Shown here: positions 8,402 to 17,191 of the stretch, in pieces
Layout: every line of letters begins with the position of its first letter
How positions within the stretch are numbered: position 1 is the first letter of the stretch
Assembly (NCBI RefSeq): GCF_001424645.1
Contig: NZ_LMQR01000001.1
Span: 124,001-188,000, forward strand
Direction of reading: 5' to 3'
Length of the DNA: 64,000 nt
From: Frigoribacterium sp. Leaf415
Lineage (GTDB): Bacteria > Actinomycetota > Actinomycetes > Actinomycetales > Microbacteriaceae
Translations under genes and position numbers: made by a program
The notes under the pieces: generated by a model
Told to the model about the DNA's origin: nothing
What the model saw: the letters and a program-made list of their open reading frames with translations, nothing else
Database searches by the model: none

Positions 8402-9916
8402 CTACCCGCGCTGCCGCGGGACGCGACGCGGCAGGGCGAACACCAGCACGAACGAGGCGAAGGCGAAGATCGCGCTGACGAGCATGGCGTGGGCGGCCGC
8501 GTCGGTGAACCCGGTGGCGACGTCGGCGGGCGTGCGGCCCGAGATGGTCAGCGTCCCGAAGAGCACGCTGCCGATGATGGCGATGCCGACGGCCGAGCCG
8601 ATGCGCTGGATGGCCGAGATGACGGCGCTGGCCGAGCCGGCGTCCTGCCGGTCGACCGTCGCGACGATGAACTGCACGTTCGGCGCGATGAAGAAGCCGT
8701 TGCCGAGGCCGGCGAGCAGCAGCGGCACCAGCAGCATCCAGTTCGTCAGGTCGGAGGCGTCGACCGTGACGAGCACGAGCCACATCCAGGTGAGGCCGAT
8801 CGTCACGAGGGCCGTGCCGAGGATCAACACGCCGCGCCCGAGTCGGGCGGCGATGCGGTTGCTCTGCGACGAGCTGATGATGCTGCCGACCGCGAACGGG
8901 ATCGCCACGGCGCCCGAGGCCAGCGCGCTGTGGCCGAGTCCGGACTGCCAGAGCAGCGAGATCGTGAAGAAGATGCTGGTGAAGGCCGCGAAGTAGACGA
9001 GCGCCAGCACGACGCCGCCGGTGAACGACGGGTGGGCGAAGAGCTTGGGTGGGACGAGGGGGGTCTTGCCGCGCTTCGTGTACGCGACCTCCCACAGGCC
9101 GAACAGGGCGAGCAGCACGACGCCGGCGGCGATCGTCAGGTAGGTCCAGAGCGGCCAGCCCTCGTCCTGTCCCTGGATCAGCGGGACGAGCAGGGCGACG
9201 AAGGCGCCCGAGACCAGCACGAGGCCGATCCAGTCGAGCCCGCGGTCGGGGCGGGGCACCGATTCGTCGCGCTTGGGCAGCAGCACCGCGGCGGCGATCA
9301 GGGTGATGATGCCGAACGGCAGGTTGACGTAGAAGACGAGACGCCAGCCGTTCTCGTCGCCGAACGCCTGGATGATCAGGCCGCCGATGATCGGGCCGAG
9401 CGCCGACGAGACGCCGATGACGGCACCCATGATGGCGAAGGCCTTGCCGCGCGAGCGACCGGGGAACAGCAACTGGATGAACGCCGTCACGGCGGGCACG
9501 AAGATTCCGCCGGCCAGTCCCTGCACGACGCGGAACACGACGAGCTGGGTGTCGTCCTGGGCGAGGCCACAGGCGAGAGACGCGAGCGTGAAGAGCAGCA
9601 CGCCCGTGAAGTAGACCCACTTGTGGCCGATGCGGTCGCCGATGCGTCCGGCGGGGATCAGTGCGAGACCGAAGGCGAGCGCGTACCCCGAGATGATCCA
9701 CGACAGGGTCGACTCCGAGGCGTCGAGCGTCGTGCGGATCGTCGGCAGGGCGACGTTGACGATGGTCGTGTCGAGCAGGGCGATGAACATGCCGAGCAGC
9801 AGGGCGACGAGGGCGTACCAGGCGTGACGTGGCACGCCGGCGGGCTGGCCGGGGCCGGCCCCGGGCGAGGACGCCGAGGAGGCGCGGGTCGAGGGAGCGG
9901 CGGAGGCGTCGGTCAT
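8402..9916 (-). CDS. DHA2-family MFS multidrug efflux transporter
   Basis: A 504-residue, 14-helix drug:H+ antiporter of the EmrB/QacA type. It has the motif LDTTIVNVALPTI (motif D1/C region) in the first helix, GRIGDRIGHKWV (motif A), RVVQGLAGG (motif B) and SALGPIIGGLI (motif C). ATG 9916 is preceded by CGAAAGGCTCCCCC. The 357-base leader upstream carries two strong hairpins and a TTTTGCAC-type inverted repeat, so its expression is probably regulated. Confidence 0.93.
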   Translation of the reverse strand: MTDASAAPSTRASSASSPGAGPGQPAGVPRHAWYALVALLLGMFIALLDTTIVNVALPTIRTTLDASESTLSWIISGYALAFGLALIPAGRIGDRIGHKWVYFTGVLLFTLASLACGLAQDDTQLVVFRVVQGLAGGIFVPAVTAFIQLLFPGRSRGKAFAIMGAVIGVSSALGPIIGGLIIQAFGDENGWRLVFYVNLPFGIITLIAAAVLLPKRDESVPRPDRGLDWIGLVLVSGAFVALLVPLIQGQDEGWPLWTYLTIAAGVVLLALFGLWEVAYTKRGKTPLVPPKLFAHPSFTGGVVLALVYFAAFTSIFFTISLLWQSGLGHSALASGAVAIPFAVGSIISSSQSNRIAARLGRGVLILGTALVTIGLTWMWLVLVTVDASDLTNWMLLVPLLLAGLGNGFFIAPNVQFIVATVDRQDAGSASAVISAIQRIGSAVGIAIIGSVLFGTLTISGRTPADVATGFTDAAAHAMLVSAIFAFASFVLVFALPRRVPRQRG

Positions 9917-10038
9917 GGGGGAGCCTTTCGGGCAGCGGCACGGGCCGTGAGGCGAGGCGAGGGCGTGGGGCGAGGCGGGGGCGTGGGGCGGCACGAGGCC
10001 GGAGCGCGTGACGGCGGCGTCGGGGCGTGCGCGGGACG

Positions 10039-10071
10039 CAGGAGGCGCTGGTCACCGACCAGCGCCTCCTG
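10039..10071. terminator. Perfect hairpin made of two inverted AGGAGGCGC motifs followed by T5 on the + strand
   Basis: CAGGAGGCGCTGGTC and its perfect complement flank a 3-base loop, then GATTTTT (10071-10077). It has the form of an intrinsic terminator for + strand transcription, yet no + strand gene precedes it; both flanking genes are on the minus strand. On the minus strand it would form a hairpin in the leader of the efflux gene about 120 bases before its start. The stem is an inverted pair of the window's overrepresented 9-mer. Confidence 0.6.
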
Positions 10072-10076
10072 ATTTT

Positions 10077-10089
10077 TGCACGTTCTGCA
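10077..10089. promoter_or_regulatory. Candidate operator TGCA-N5-TGCA upstream of the efflux gene
   Basis: On the + strand TTTTTGCACGTTCTGCAC contains two TGCA palindromes 9 bases apart. The same 17-base pattern TTTTGCACnnTCTGCAC occurs, inverted, in the promoter region of the lipoprotein gene at 31562-31574 with only two differences. A shared repressor is possible. This is pattern inference. Confidence 0.35.
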
Positions 10090-10142
10090 CTCGAGCGCGC
10101 ACCGCCGTCACCGGCTGCCTCCCCGTCCACCTGTGCACATCG

Positions 10143-10207
10143 CGACACCTCGACGGCGACACGCCGCACGGCGGGCGAGACCGGCGGCGTGTCGCCCTCT
10201 CGATGTC
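10143..10207 (-). terminator. Long hairpin downstream of the PepSY gene
   Basis: Inner arms GGCGACACGCCGC (10155-10167) and the exact complement (10184-10196), with outer pairing of CGACACCTCGA and TCGATGTCG. It starts 67 bases after the PepSY stop and may separate that operon from the efflux gene. No T-run is present. Confidence 0.5.
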
Positions 10208-10273
10208 GGGAATTGCACGCGCGGAGGCGCGGTGCCGGTCGGGAACGGCGCCCCCGGTCGGCGCCGGCGTCGC

Positions 10274-11779
10274 TCAGCCCCGGGTGCGCGCGACCACGAC
10301 GATGGCGTCGAGCAGGACGAACGCGACCAGGCTCGCCCCGAGAAGCGGGAGGAACACCCCGACCGCGACCCCGGCGGCGACGACCAGCGTCAGGCCCCAC
10401 CACGGCGCCCGGGTCAGCGAACCTGCGGGGGCCGGTCGACCGACCAGCGCCCGTGAGCCACCTCGGGTCGGCCGCCGCTGCCACCACATCACGTAGCCGA
10501 AGACGACCATGGCCGCGATGCCGAGCGCCGTGGCGACGAGCAGCAGCTGGTTCGGCAGGCCGAACATCGACCCCATGTGGGTGTCGACGCCCCACCGGGC
10601 GAGCTTCGCCATGAACGGGTGGTCGGCGAAGTCGGTGCGCCCCACGACCTCGAGGGTCGCGCCGTCGACGGCCACGGCGTCCACCTCGGTCGGGAAGCTC
10701 CGCTGGATCTCGGTCACGGTCCACGCGCTCGCGGCGTCCGCCGGCGGCTCGATCTCGACCAGACCGGTGTTCACGTTGACCGTGCGGGCCACGGCCAGCA
10801 CGGCGTCGAAGGACGCAGGGTCGACGGCTCCCGTGCCACGTGTCGCGGCATCGTGGTGTCCTGCGTGCGGGTCGCTCGCACCCCCGGCTGCTGCGTCCGC
10901 ATCCGAACCGCCCACCGCCGTCGGCAGCGTCGGTGCCGTCCAGCTGAGCGCCGACCGCACGGAGGTCACGTTCGCGCCGCCGAACTGCGACCAGGTGATG
11001 CCGGTCGCCGACAGGAAGAGGGCTCCGACCGTCAGCCAGACGCCCGTCGAGGCGTGCCAGGAGGAGATCCGACGGAGACCCGAGCTGCGTGGTGCCGGCC
11101 GGAGCAGGTCGCGGGTCGTCCGGCCCCGTCTCCGGGCCGACCGCCAGCGACCGATCCACAGTCCGAGCCCGGCGAGCACGACGACCCCGAGCCAGCTGGC
11201 CGCGAGCTCGCTGTACAGCCGTCCGGCATCGCCCAGCCCGAGGCTGCGGTGCAGGTCGCTGATCGTCGTGCGCAACGGCAGTGCGCCGCTCGTGCCGTAG
11301 ACCGGCAGGTCGCCACGGACCTCGGCGGTGGCCGGGTCGACGAAGATCGCCCGCGTCTGCCCCTCGATCAGGTCGTCGCCGGTGTACATCACCCTCGTGG
11401 TGTCGCCGGGCGTGGGGGCCGGCCTCACCGCGACGAGCGTTCCGCCGTCGCCGACGGCCTCGTCGGCCGCGGCGATCTGATCGGCCAGCGGGAGGGCGGC
11501 TCCCGACACCGGGGCGTGCAGTTCGCGGTCGTACACGACCTGCTCGAGGGTCGGCGTCAAGGCGTAGGCGGCGCCGGTCAGCGCCGCCACCAGGACGAAC
11601 GGCCCGACCAGGACCCCGGCGAAGAAGTGCAACCTGAGCAGCATCGGCGCGAACCAGCCACGTCGCGCGGGCGTTCTCGTCGGGACCGGAGGAGGCGCGG
11701 GCCGGTTCGCGGACGACGGCTCGCGCGTCGGGTCCGTCGTCGTCGCCGCCGCGGGCCGTTCGTGGCCGGTGGCGGTCAT
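10274..11779 (-). CDS. PepSY-associated transmembrane protein
   Basis: A 501-residue inner membrane protein of the PepSY_TM family. A Pro/Thr-rich cytoplasmic N-terminus (1-40) is followed by the first helix (LRLHFFAGVLVGPFVLVAALTG region), a large outer loop with a PepSY-like fold including DLHRSLGLGDAGRLYSELAASW, a second helix, HASTGVWLTVGALFLSATG, a second outer domain with a His-rich insert (DPHAGHHD) and two more helices. Conserved paired His residues resemble haem/metal sites in the FpvG/PiuB group. The ATG overlaps the stop of the YcnI gene by 4 bases, so the two are coupled. A role in metal (copper or iron) handling is inferred. Confidence 0.88.
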   Translation of the reverse strand: MTATGHERPAAATTTDPTREPSSANRPAPPPVPTRTPARRGWFAPMLLRLHFFAGVLVGPFVLVAALTGAAYALTPTLEQVVYDRELHAPVSGAALPLADQIAAADEAVGDGGTLVAVRPAPTPGDTTRVMYTGDDLIEGQTRAIFVDPATAEVRGDLPVYGTSGALPLRTTISDLHRSLGLGDAGRLYSELAASWLGVVVLAGLGLWIGRWRSARRRGRTTRDLLRPAPRSSGLRRISSWHASTGVWLTVGALFLSATGITWSQFGGANVTSVRSALSWTAPTLPTAVGGSDADAAAGGASDPHAGHHDAATRGTGAVDPASFDAVLAVARTVNVNTGLVEIEPPADAASAWTVTEIQRSFPTEVDAVAVDGATLEVVGRTDFADHPFMAKLARWGVDTHMGSMFGLPNQLLLVATALGIAAMVVFGYVMWWQRRPTRGGSRALVGRPAPAGSLTRAPWWGLTLVVAAGVAVGVFLPLLGASLVAFVLLDAIVVVARTRG

Positions 11780-12447
11780 CGAGCGTCACCGCCCCGACGA
11801 CGCAGTGCGACGGTGAGCAGCAGGACGGCGACCACGCCGACGACGAGGGACGCGAGGCCGAGACCGCGCGCCAGGGAGTCGACGGGGGCGTCGGCGGCCG
11901 CCGCGACGACGTCGGTCGTGTCGGACACGTCCGCGGCCGAGGTGTCCGTCGCCGGCTCGGCGGCCGTCAGCGTCAGCGCCGGGGCCGGCGACGAGGGCTC
12001 GACGCCGTCCGTGGGCAGCTCGTCCCAGGCGGTCGACCCGACCTCGCAGGTCTGCAGGGTCGGGAAGGCGACGACGTCGCCGGGTTCCCCGTCGACGGGA
12101 AGCAGTGCGGAGACCTGGACCGTGTCGCGGTAGCCGTCGGGCAGGGGGACGTCGGCGGTGTAGGTGACCGTCGAGCCGGTGTCGTCGTTCGTCTCGGTGA
12201 TGGTCCACCCCGGCGCGATCGTGGGCGTGATCGCCTGTACCCCGGCGGGGAAGTCGATGGCGAGCGAGGTCGTGGCCGAGCCGGCACAGCCGTGGCCGAC
12301 GGCGAAGGTGAGGACGCTGAGGGTGGCGGGGGTGGTGGCCGAGGCGTCGAGTTCGACGTGGGCCGAGGCGGACAAGGGGGCGGTCAGGGCGAGGGTCAAG
12401 CCGGCGGCGCCGGCGATGCAGGTGGTGGCGAGGGCGCGGGAGCGCAT
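11776..12447 (-). CDS. YcnI-family (DUF1775) copper-binding exported protein
   Basis: A 223-residue exported, membrane-anchored protein. The signal peptide ends ASA before HVELDA, so the mature N-terminus is His, the copper ligand of the YcnI family. The DUF1775 domain contains FAVGHGCAGSATTSL and the conserved Trp in APGWTITETND. A low-complexity Ala/Asp linker leads to a C-terminal helix (LGLASLVVGVVAVLLLTVAL) and RRR. ATG 12447 has GAAGGACTT upstream. The PepSY gene downstream overlaps by 4 bases. In Bacillus the ycn operon is copper-regulated; the same role here is inferred. Confidence 0.9.
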   Translation of the reverse strand: MRSRALATTCIAGAAGLTLALTAPLSASAHVELDASATTPATLSVLTFAVGHGCAGSATTSLAIDFPAGVQAITPTIAPGWTITETNDDTGSTVTYTADVPLPDGYRDTVQVSALLPVDGEPGDVVAFPTLQTCEVGSTAWDELPTDGVEPSSPAPALTLTAAEPATDTSAADVSDTTDVVAAAADAPVDSLARGLGLASLVVGVVAVLLLTVALRRRGGDAR

Positions 12448-12568
12448 GGGGAAGTCCTTCGAGCAGGCGTGGTGAGACCACGCGGGCGGCGGGAGGTGAC
12501 GGACCGCACCCTCGCAGGGCGCAGTCGGACGTCGAGACCGCGCACGCCCGTCGGAGGGTGCGCGGGTG

Positions 12569-13147
12569 CTAGGTCGTCGCGGCGGCCGGGGGCCCACGCA
12601 GCACGCGGGAGGTCGCGAGCCGCAGGGAGACCGGGCGTCGCGGGGCGTCGTCGACGCGGGGCACGCCCGAGGGGCGGTGAGGAACCTCGAGGGTGACGAC
12701 GGAGGCCACGAGCGTCACGAGTCGCACGAGGAGGGCCCGCCCGAGTTGCCGGACCGCCGCCGTGCCGAGGCGGAGCGACGCGATGGTCACGAGACCGGCC
12801 ACGACGTGCGAGCCGACCATCGAGCCGTCGTGGTCGCCGAGGTCGCCGGGCATGACCATGGCCGCATCGTGCAGGTGCCCGTGACCGCCCGTCGTCGCCG
12901 AGGTGGTGGGCGCTGTCATGGCGCCAGCCATCGAGAAGAGGGCGTGCAGCAGGCCTTGCACGGCGCCGACGGCGAGCACGAGGCGGGGCAGGGTGACCCG
13001 GCGCCCGCCCAGGCCGAAGCACGCGAGGACGCCGAGCACGAAGACGAGCAGGAACAGGAGGGGCGGCGGGAACGTCCCGCCCCCGGCGGCGTGGGCGGCG
13101 GCCGTCACGGACGTGCCGACGCCGGCGGACAGCACGGCGCGCGCCAT
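12569..13147 (-). CDS. His-rich membrane protein of unknown function, upstream of ycnI
   Basis: A 192-residue protein with about four to five hydrophobic segments and a His/Met/Asp-rich loop (GGHGHLHDAAMVMPGDLGDHDG) suited to metal binding. ATG 13147 has CAGGAG three bases upstream; an upstream start at 13216 is possible. It lies 121 bases upstream of the YcnI gene on the same strand, so the three genes may form a copper-responsive unit. No family was recognised beyond a likeness to short actinobacterial membrane proteins linked to copper genes. Confidence 0.65.
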   Translation of the reverse strand: MARAVLSAGVGTSVTAAAHAAGGGTFPPPLLFLLVFVLGVLACFGLGGRRVTLPRLVLAVGAVQGLLHALFSMAGAMTAPTTSATTGGHGHLHDAAMVMPGDLGDHDGSMVGSHVVAGLVTIASLRLGTAAVRQLGRALLVRLVTLVASVVTLEVPHRPSGVPRVDDAPRRPVSLRLATSRVLRGPPAAATT

Positions 13148-13238
13148 GCGCTCCTGACGTCCCTGCACCTGCGTCCTCCCGACGATCCCTCCCACGGTAG
13201 TGGACGCGTCGGGCACGACCGGACCGGGCCGGGGACGC

Positions 13239-13271
13239 CGAAGGGCCCCGCCGACTCGGCGGGGCCCTTCG
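13239..13271. terminator. Strong hairpin downstream of the PRC-barrel gene
   Basis: CGAAGGGCCCCGCCG and its exact complement flank a 3-base loop. It lies 20 bases after the stop of the minus-strand PRC-barrel gene and before the divergent gap, so it fits a terminator. A U-run is absent, as is common in this genome. Confidence 0.7.
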
Positions 13272-13290
13272 GGCGGAGACGGTGCCGCGG

Positions 13291-13647
13291 TCAGCGACGG
13301 CCGAGGCGGCGTTCGCCGGCCGCGCCGGTCTGGTACACGAGGCCGTAGTGCTCGAACACGGCGGGCTCGCGGGCGGCCTCGAGCTCGCCGTCGGTCTCGA
13401 TCGACGGGGCGTCCTTGACGAGCTTCTTGGCGAACTGCACCTTGAGGTGCTTCGGGGCGACGACCGCGCCCTGCAACGGCACGAAGACCAGGCGCGAGCG
13501 CCCGAGCATGCCGGCCGTCACCGTGGCGAAGGCGGGCTGGTCGGCGGCGGTGTCGAAGTAGATGCTCTCGAGCGAGCCGACCTTGTCACCGTCGGGGTCG
13601 ACGACTGGCATGCCGATCCAGTCGCGGATGTTCTCGGCTTCGAACAT
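13291..13647 (-). CDS. PRC-barrel domain protein
   Basis: A 118-residue cytoplasmic protein. The PRC-barrel beta fold covers residues 1-75 (IRDWIGMPVVDPDGDKVGSL, then RSRLVFVPLQGAVVAPKHLKV). A short acidic then basic tail follows (ELEAAREPAVFEHYGLVY). Stand-alone PRC-barrel proteins of this type are common in Actinobacteria and are tied to stress or envelope genes; the molecular role is unknown. ATG 13647 is preceded by GAGGCACCCC. It is a single-gene transcript with its own hairpin. Confidence 0.85.
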   Translation of the reverse strand: MFEAENIRDWIGMPVVDPDGDKVGSLESIYFDTAADQPAFATVTAGMLGRSRLVFVPLQGAVVAPKHLKVQFAKKLVKDAPSIETDGELEAAREPAVFEHYGLVYQTGAAGERRLGRR

Positions 13648-13720
13648 GGGGTGCCTCCTCTTGGCGCGGGCCCCGTCCGGGCCCTCGTCGTCGAGGTTAG
13701 TGGAGCGCGTCCCCCTGCGC

Positions 13721-14428
13721 TCAGGCGGGGACGCGCCCTCGCAGGGCCTTCTCGGCGAAGCCCCGGACCTCGTCGGTGAGCCGCAGGCGGTCGGGTCCGT
13801 CGACGGCCGCGAGCAGGGCCTCGGCCCGGTCCGGCTCGAGCCCCGTGAAGGCCTCTCCGATCGTCACCCCGTGCGACGGCCGCGACAGCACGGCGACCCC
13901 GTCGCCCGCCTGGACGGGACCAGCCTTAACCACCCGCAGGTAGGTGCCGGGACGGCCCTCGGCGTAGAACCGCTTGACCCACTGGCTCTCGCCCAGGCGC
14001 CGGGCGAAGGTGCCGCACGGGACGCGCGGCTTGGTGACCTCGAGCACGAGGGTCTCGCCCACGGCCCAGCGTTCGCCGATCACGGCGCCGGTGACGTCCA
14101 TCCCGGCCGTCCGCAGGTTCTCGCCGAACAGCCCGGGCGTCACCTCGCGGCCGAGCAACCCGGCGAAGTGGGAGGCGTCCTCGTCGGCGAAGACGTACAC
14201 CGCCTGGTCGAGACCGCCGTGGTGCTTGCGGTCGGCCTGCACGTCGGCGCGGAGGCCGAGCGGGCGCACGTGCACGGGACCGTCGACGGGGCGCTTGTCG
14301 ATCGCGGTCACGCCGATCGTGCCCGAGTCGGGCAGCAGGGCGGACACCCAGCAGACGGCCGTGACGGAGGCGGTCGGAGCCGGGGCGGAGGCGGTCGCTG
14401 CGATGACGGGGGCGGAGGCGGCGGTCAT
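13721..14428 (-). CDS. MOSC domain protein (YiiM-like)
   Basis: A 235-residue MOSC protein, a sulfur-carrier fold related to the C-terminus of molybdenum cofactor sulfurase. Typical YiiM signatures are DRKHHGGLDQAVYVFADED, GLFGENLRTAGMDV and the conserved Cys in PRVPCGTFARRLGE. YiiM homologues reduce N-hydroxylated compounds such as 6-hydroxylaminopurine. ATG 14428 was chosen because TGGAGGG precedes it; an ATG nine bases upstream is also possible. The first 35 residues (Ala/Pro/Thr-rich) are extra to the domain. Confidence 0.9.
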   Translation of the reverse strand: MTAASAPVIAATASAPAPTASVTAVCWVSALLPDSGTIGVTAIDKRPVDGPVHVRPLGLRADVQADRKHHGGLDQAVYVFADEDASHFAGLLGREVTPGLFGENLRTAGMDVTGAVIGERWAVGETLVLEVTKPRVPCGTFARRLGESQWVKRFYAEGRPGTYLRVVKAGPVQAGDGVAVLSRPSHGVTIGEAFTGLEPDRAEALLAAVDGPDRLRLTDEVRGFAEKALRGRVPA

Positions 14429-14583
14429 GCCCTCCATCGTGGCGGACGACGCGACCGACGGGAAGCGCCGACCCGCGCCTCCTGACCCCGCGTCCCCCCA
14501 CCGCCCCACGACGGGTGTCACCCGATTGCGGGCTGGCTGCCCATCGGGCAACCTGCCAGGCTCACCCCGACGAAAGGGATGAC

Positions 14584-16179
14584 ATGGTTCACGGCGGCTA
14601 CGCGGTCATCGACGTCGAGACGACCGGACTCTGGCCCGGGCGTCACCATCGGGTCATCGAGATCGGCATCGTGCACCTCGACGCCCACGGTGAGGTCGAG
14701 GCGTCGTTCGAGACCGTCGTCGACCCCTCGCGCGACCTCGGACCCATCCACGTGCACGGTCTCCGCAGCGCCGACGTGCGCGGGGCGCCCCGGTTCGAGC
14801 ACGTCGTCGACGACCTCTGCGACCGCCTGCGCGGACGGGTCGTCGTCGCGCACAACGCCCGCTTCGAGGCGCAGTTCCTGGCGGCCGAGTTCGCGCGCCT
14901 CGGGTTGGTCTCGCCGCTCGGACCCGACGGTGCGGGCGCCCTCTGCACGATGAAGCTCGCGCCCACCTACCTGCCCGGTGCCGGCCGGACGCTCGCCGAC
15001 TGCTGCGCGGCCATCGACGTCGACCTCTCCGTCGCCCACGAGTCGCTCGCCGACGCGACCGCGACGGCCCGCCTGGTGTCCGCCTACCTGCGCATGGGTG
15101 ACGCCCAGTCGGCCTGGTGGCAGGACTGGGGCCGTTACGCCGCCCTGCAGCAGTGGCCGACGGCCGAGACGCCGCGGTCCACCCCGCACCCCCGGTACGC
15201 AGGAGGCGCGGGCGGCGCCGACGACGGAGGCCACGGTCCCGGCCGCGCGGCCTGGCGGTCCCGGCGCCGCGTCGCCCGCGTGCCCGAGCTCGCACCGGTC
15301 CCCTCGGCAGGCGCGGTCCTCTCGGCCTCCGGCGCCGTGACGCCGGCCGCTCCCGCGGCGGTGCCCCCGGCGAGTCCCACGGGCAGCACGCACCTCACGG
15401 GCCCGGTCGACCTCGACCTCGACCGCGACGTGTACGGCCTGTCCGTCGAGCCGGCGCCCGCCGAGCCGCGGTTCCTCGAGCGGGCGACCGAGCTGCTGCC
15501 CCAGCTCGACCTCGACCGTCGGCAGAACCAGTACGCCGCGATGCTCGACAAGGCGTTGTCCGACGGCTACCTCTCGACGGACGAGGCCGGCAACCTCGCG
15601 ACCCTCGCCGCCGAGCTCGACCTCGACGAGCCGTCGCGGGTCGTGTTGCACGACCGCTACTTCGCCTCGCTCGTCTCGACCGTGTGGGCGCACGACGTGC
15701 TCTCCGACGACGAGCGTCGGCAGGTGGACGCGGTGGCCGAGATGCTCGGCATCGCCCCGCACCGCCGCGACGCGGCCCTCGTGCCGTCGGTGCTCGAGCG
15801 GGCACCCCGGCCGGCGGACGACGACGAGCTCGACGAGTTCGAGGTCATCGAGGGGCTCGACGAGTCCCTCGGAGCACCGTCCGAGCCCCGCACGCCGACC
15901 CTCGCCCGACCCGACGTCGGTCCGCTGGCACCCGGCGCACACGTCGCGCTCACGGGATCGCTCACTCAGGGGCGGGACGCCCTCGCGCGGACGCTCGAGC
16001 GGGCCGGACTGGTGGTCTGGCCGGCGGTCACGACCGAGACATCCCTGGTCGTCGCGGCGGACGTCGCCTGGCCGTCGGGCAAGGTGCGGAAGGCCCTGCG
16101 CTACGGCGTGCCCGTGGTCGACGAGACGCAGTTGCCGTTCGTGCTGGCCCGTTCGCGGCGTTCGCGCACCGCGGCCTGA
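14584..16179 (+). CDS. DEDDh 3'-5' exonuclease with C-terminal BRCT domain (DnaQ/DinG-type)
   Basis: A 531-residue protein. The N-terminal exonuclease (1-170) has DVETTG (motif I), AHNARFEAQFL (motif II, with Glu after the usual RF) and AHESLADATATARL (motif III His and Asp). A Pro/Ala-rich linker with charged segments follows, then a TerB-like helical region (about 325-420), and a BRCT domain near 445-525 (GAHVALTGSLTQGRDALARTL). Such proteins act in DNA repair or proofreading. ATG 14584 has AAAGGG upstream; an ATG five bases earlier is out of frame. It carries one AGGAGGCGC motif in its linker. Confidence 0.9.
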   Translation: MVHGGYAVIDVETTGLWPGRHHRVIEIGIVHLDAHGEVEASFETVVDPSRDLGPIHVHGLRSADVRGAPRFEHVVDDLCDRLRGRVVVAHNARFEAQFLAAEFARLGLVSPLGPDGAGALCTMKLAPTYLPGAGRTLADCCAAIDVDLSVAHESLADATATARLVSAYLRMGDAQSAWWQDWGRYAALQQWPTAETPRSTPHPRYAGGAGGADDGGHGPGRAAWRSRRRVARVPELAPVPSAGAVLSASGAVTPAAPAAVPPASPTGSTHLTGPVDLDLDRDVYGLSVEPAPAEPRFLERATELLPQLDLDRRQNQYAAMLDKALSDGYLSTDEAGNLATLAAELDLDEPSRVVLHDRYFASLVSTVWAHDVLSDDERRQVDAVAEMLGIAPHRRDAALVPSVLERAPRPADDDELDEFEVIEGLDESLGAPSEPRTPTLARPDVGPLAPGAHVALTGSLTQGRDALARTLERAGLVVWPAVTTETSLVVAADVAWPSGKVRKALRYGVPVVDETQLPFVLARSRRSRTAA

Positions 16180-16203
16180 CGCGCTGGCGGGACGAGACCG
16201 TTC

Positions 16204-16326
16204 CTAGAGGGCGGGATCGTCCTCGAGATGGTCTTGGGTGTCGAGTGACGGCCACCCGGGTAGCTGGTCGGGGGCTGTCTCGTCGAGCGGATTGTGGGGC
16301 ATCGGTTCAATCGGGTCAGGCTGCAT
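16204..16326 (-). CDS. Possible 40-residue acidic small protein
   Basis: Reads MQPDPIEPMPHNPLDETAPD and continues to DHLEDDPAL. It is acidic and Pro-rich with no membrane segment. The ribosome site (CGGAGC) is weak. Third codon positions use A/T more than neighbours (cct, att, gaa, aat, aca, caa, cat), so it is either an unusual real gene or a chance frame. It fills most of the gap between the exonuclease and the GAF-ANTAR gene. Confidence 0.35.
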   Translation of the reverse strand: MQPDPIEPMPHNPLDETAPDQLPGWPSLDTQDHLEDDPAL

Positions 16327-16434
16327 GGGGCTCCGCTCGGGGCGCCTCCGCGATGTGCGAGAGGAAGGCGACCGGGGTCTGGGGCTGCCGGGTCCCACCG
16401 TACGCGCCTCGGACGGCTGCGCCTAGCGCACCGG

Positions 16435-17148
16435 TCAGATGGTCAGGCGTCGTGCCACGACGTCGGCCGCGACCTCGACCAACGGCAGGCGGTTCGCCCG
16501 GGCGTGCCGCCGGATGCGCTGGAACGCCTCGTCCATGTCGACGGACTGCGTGTACGACACGACGCCCTTGGCCTGCTCGATCACGACGCGACTGTCGAGG
16601 GCGCGCTGCAACTGGTCGCGCGTGGAGTCGATCTCGCGGAGCGCGCGCTCTTGCAGGATGCTGATGGTCGCGACGTCGGCCAAGGCCTGCGCCGCGGTCG
16701 CGTCGTCCTCGTTGAGGGCGCCGGTGGTGTCGCGGAACAGGTTGAGCGAACCCAGCGTCTGGTCACGCAGCCGCAGGGGGATGGCGTGGACGGAGCCGTA
16801 GCCCGAGTCACGGGCGAGGTCGGCGAAGACCGGCCAGCGATCGTCGATCTCGCCGAGGTCGGGGACCGAGACGACCGAGCCCGTCGTGTAGGACTCGACA
16901 CAGGGACCCTCGCCGGCACGGAGTTGCAGCAGCCCGACGAGCTTGCTGCGTTCGTTGGTCGAGGCAATCACCTCGAGCTCGCCGGTCGAGCCGGCGAGGA
17001 TGATGCCGGCGTCCGCGGCGTCGAAGAGGGCCGTGGTGCGCTCGACCAGCATCTGCAGCAGGTCGATGGTGTCGAAGCCGGTCACGAGCGAGTCCGCGAG
17101 CGTGACGAACGTCTTCAGGAGCTGGGTCTCTCTGTCGCGGTCGGTCAC
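16435..17148 (-). CDS. GAF and ANTAR domain-containing antitermination regulator
   Basis: A 237-residue protein. A GAF sensor domain (about 20-165) contains FDAADAGIILAGSTGELEV, GEGPCVESYTTG and GYGSVHAIPLRL. The C-terminal ANTAR RNA-binding three-helix domain contains DSRVVIEQAKGVVSYTQSVDMDEAFQRIRRHAR. ANTAR proteins prevent transcription termination by binding paired hexaloop hairpins. GTG 17148 (VTDRDRETQLL) is the likely start because upstream sequence lacks similarity. A second GAF-ANTAR gene lies 43 bases upstream on the same strand, so the two are probably co-transcribed. Confidence 0.9.
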   Translation of the reverse strand: MTDRDRETQLLKTFVTLADSLVTGFDTIDLLQMLVERTTALFDAADAGIILAGSTGELEVIASTNERSKLVGLLQLRAGEGPCVESYTTGSVVSVPDLGEIDDRWPVFADLARDSGYGSVHAIPLRLRDQTLGSLNLFRDTTGALNEDDATAAQALADVATISILQERALREIDSTRDQLQRALDSRVVIEQAKGVVSYTQSVDMDEAFQRIRRHARANRLPLVEVAADVVARRLTI

Positions 17149-17191
17149 GGGCGTCAGCCTAGGCCGTGTTGCCGACGACCGTCGTCCTGCC

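Noticed and set aside
10039..10077. Intrinsic terminator of the efflux gene
   Set aside because: The T-run is on the + strand and the hairpin is upstream, not downstream, of that minus-strand gene.
8391..11789. Very long open frame on the minus strand (over 1100 codons)
   Set aside because: It is the +1 shadow of the efflux and PepSY genes; its translation is Arg/Pro/Gly-rich low-complexity sequence, an effect of high GC.
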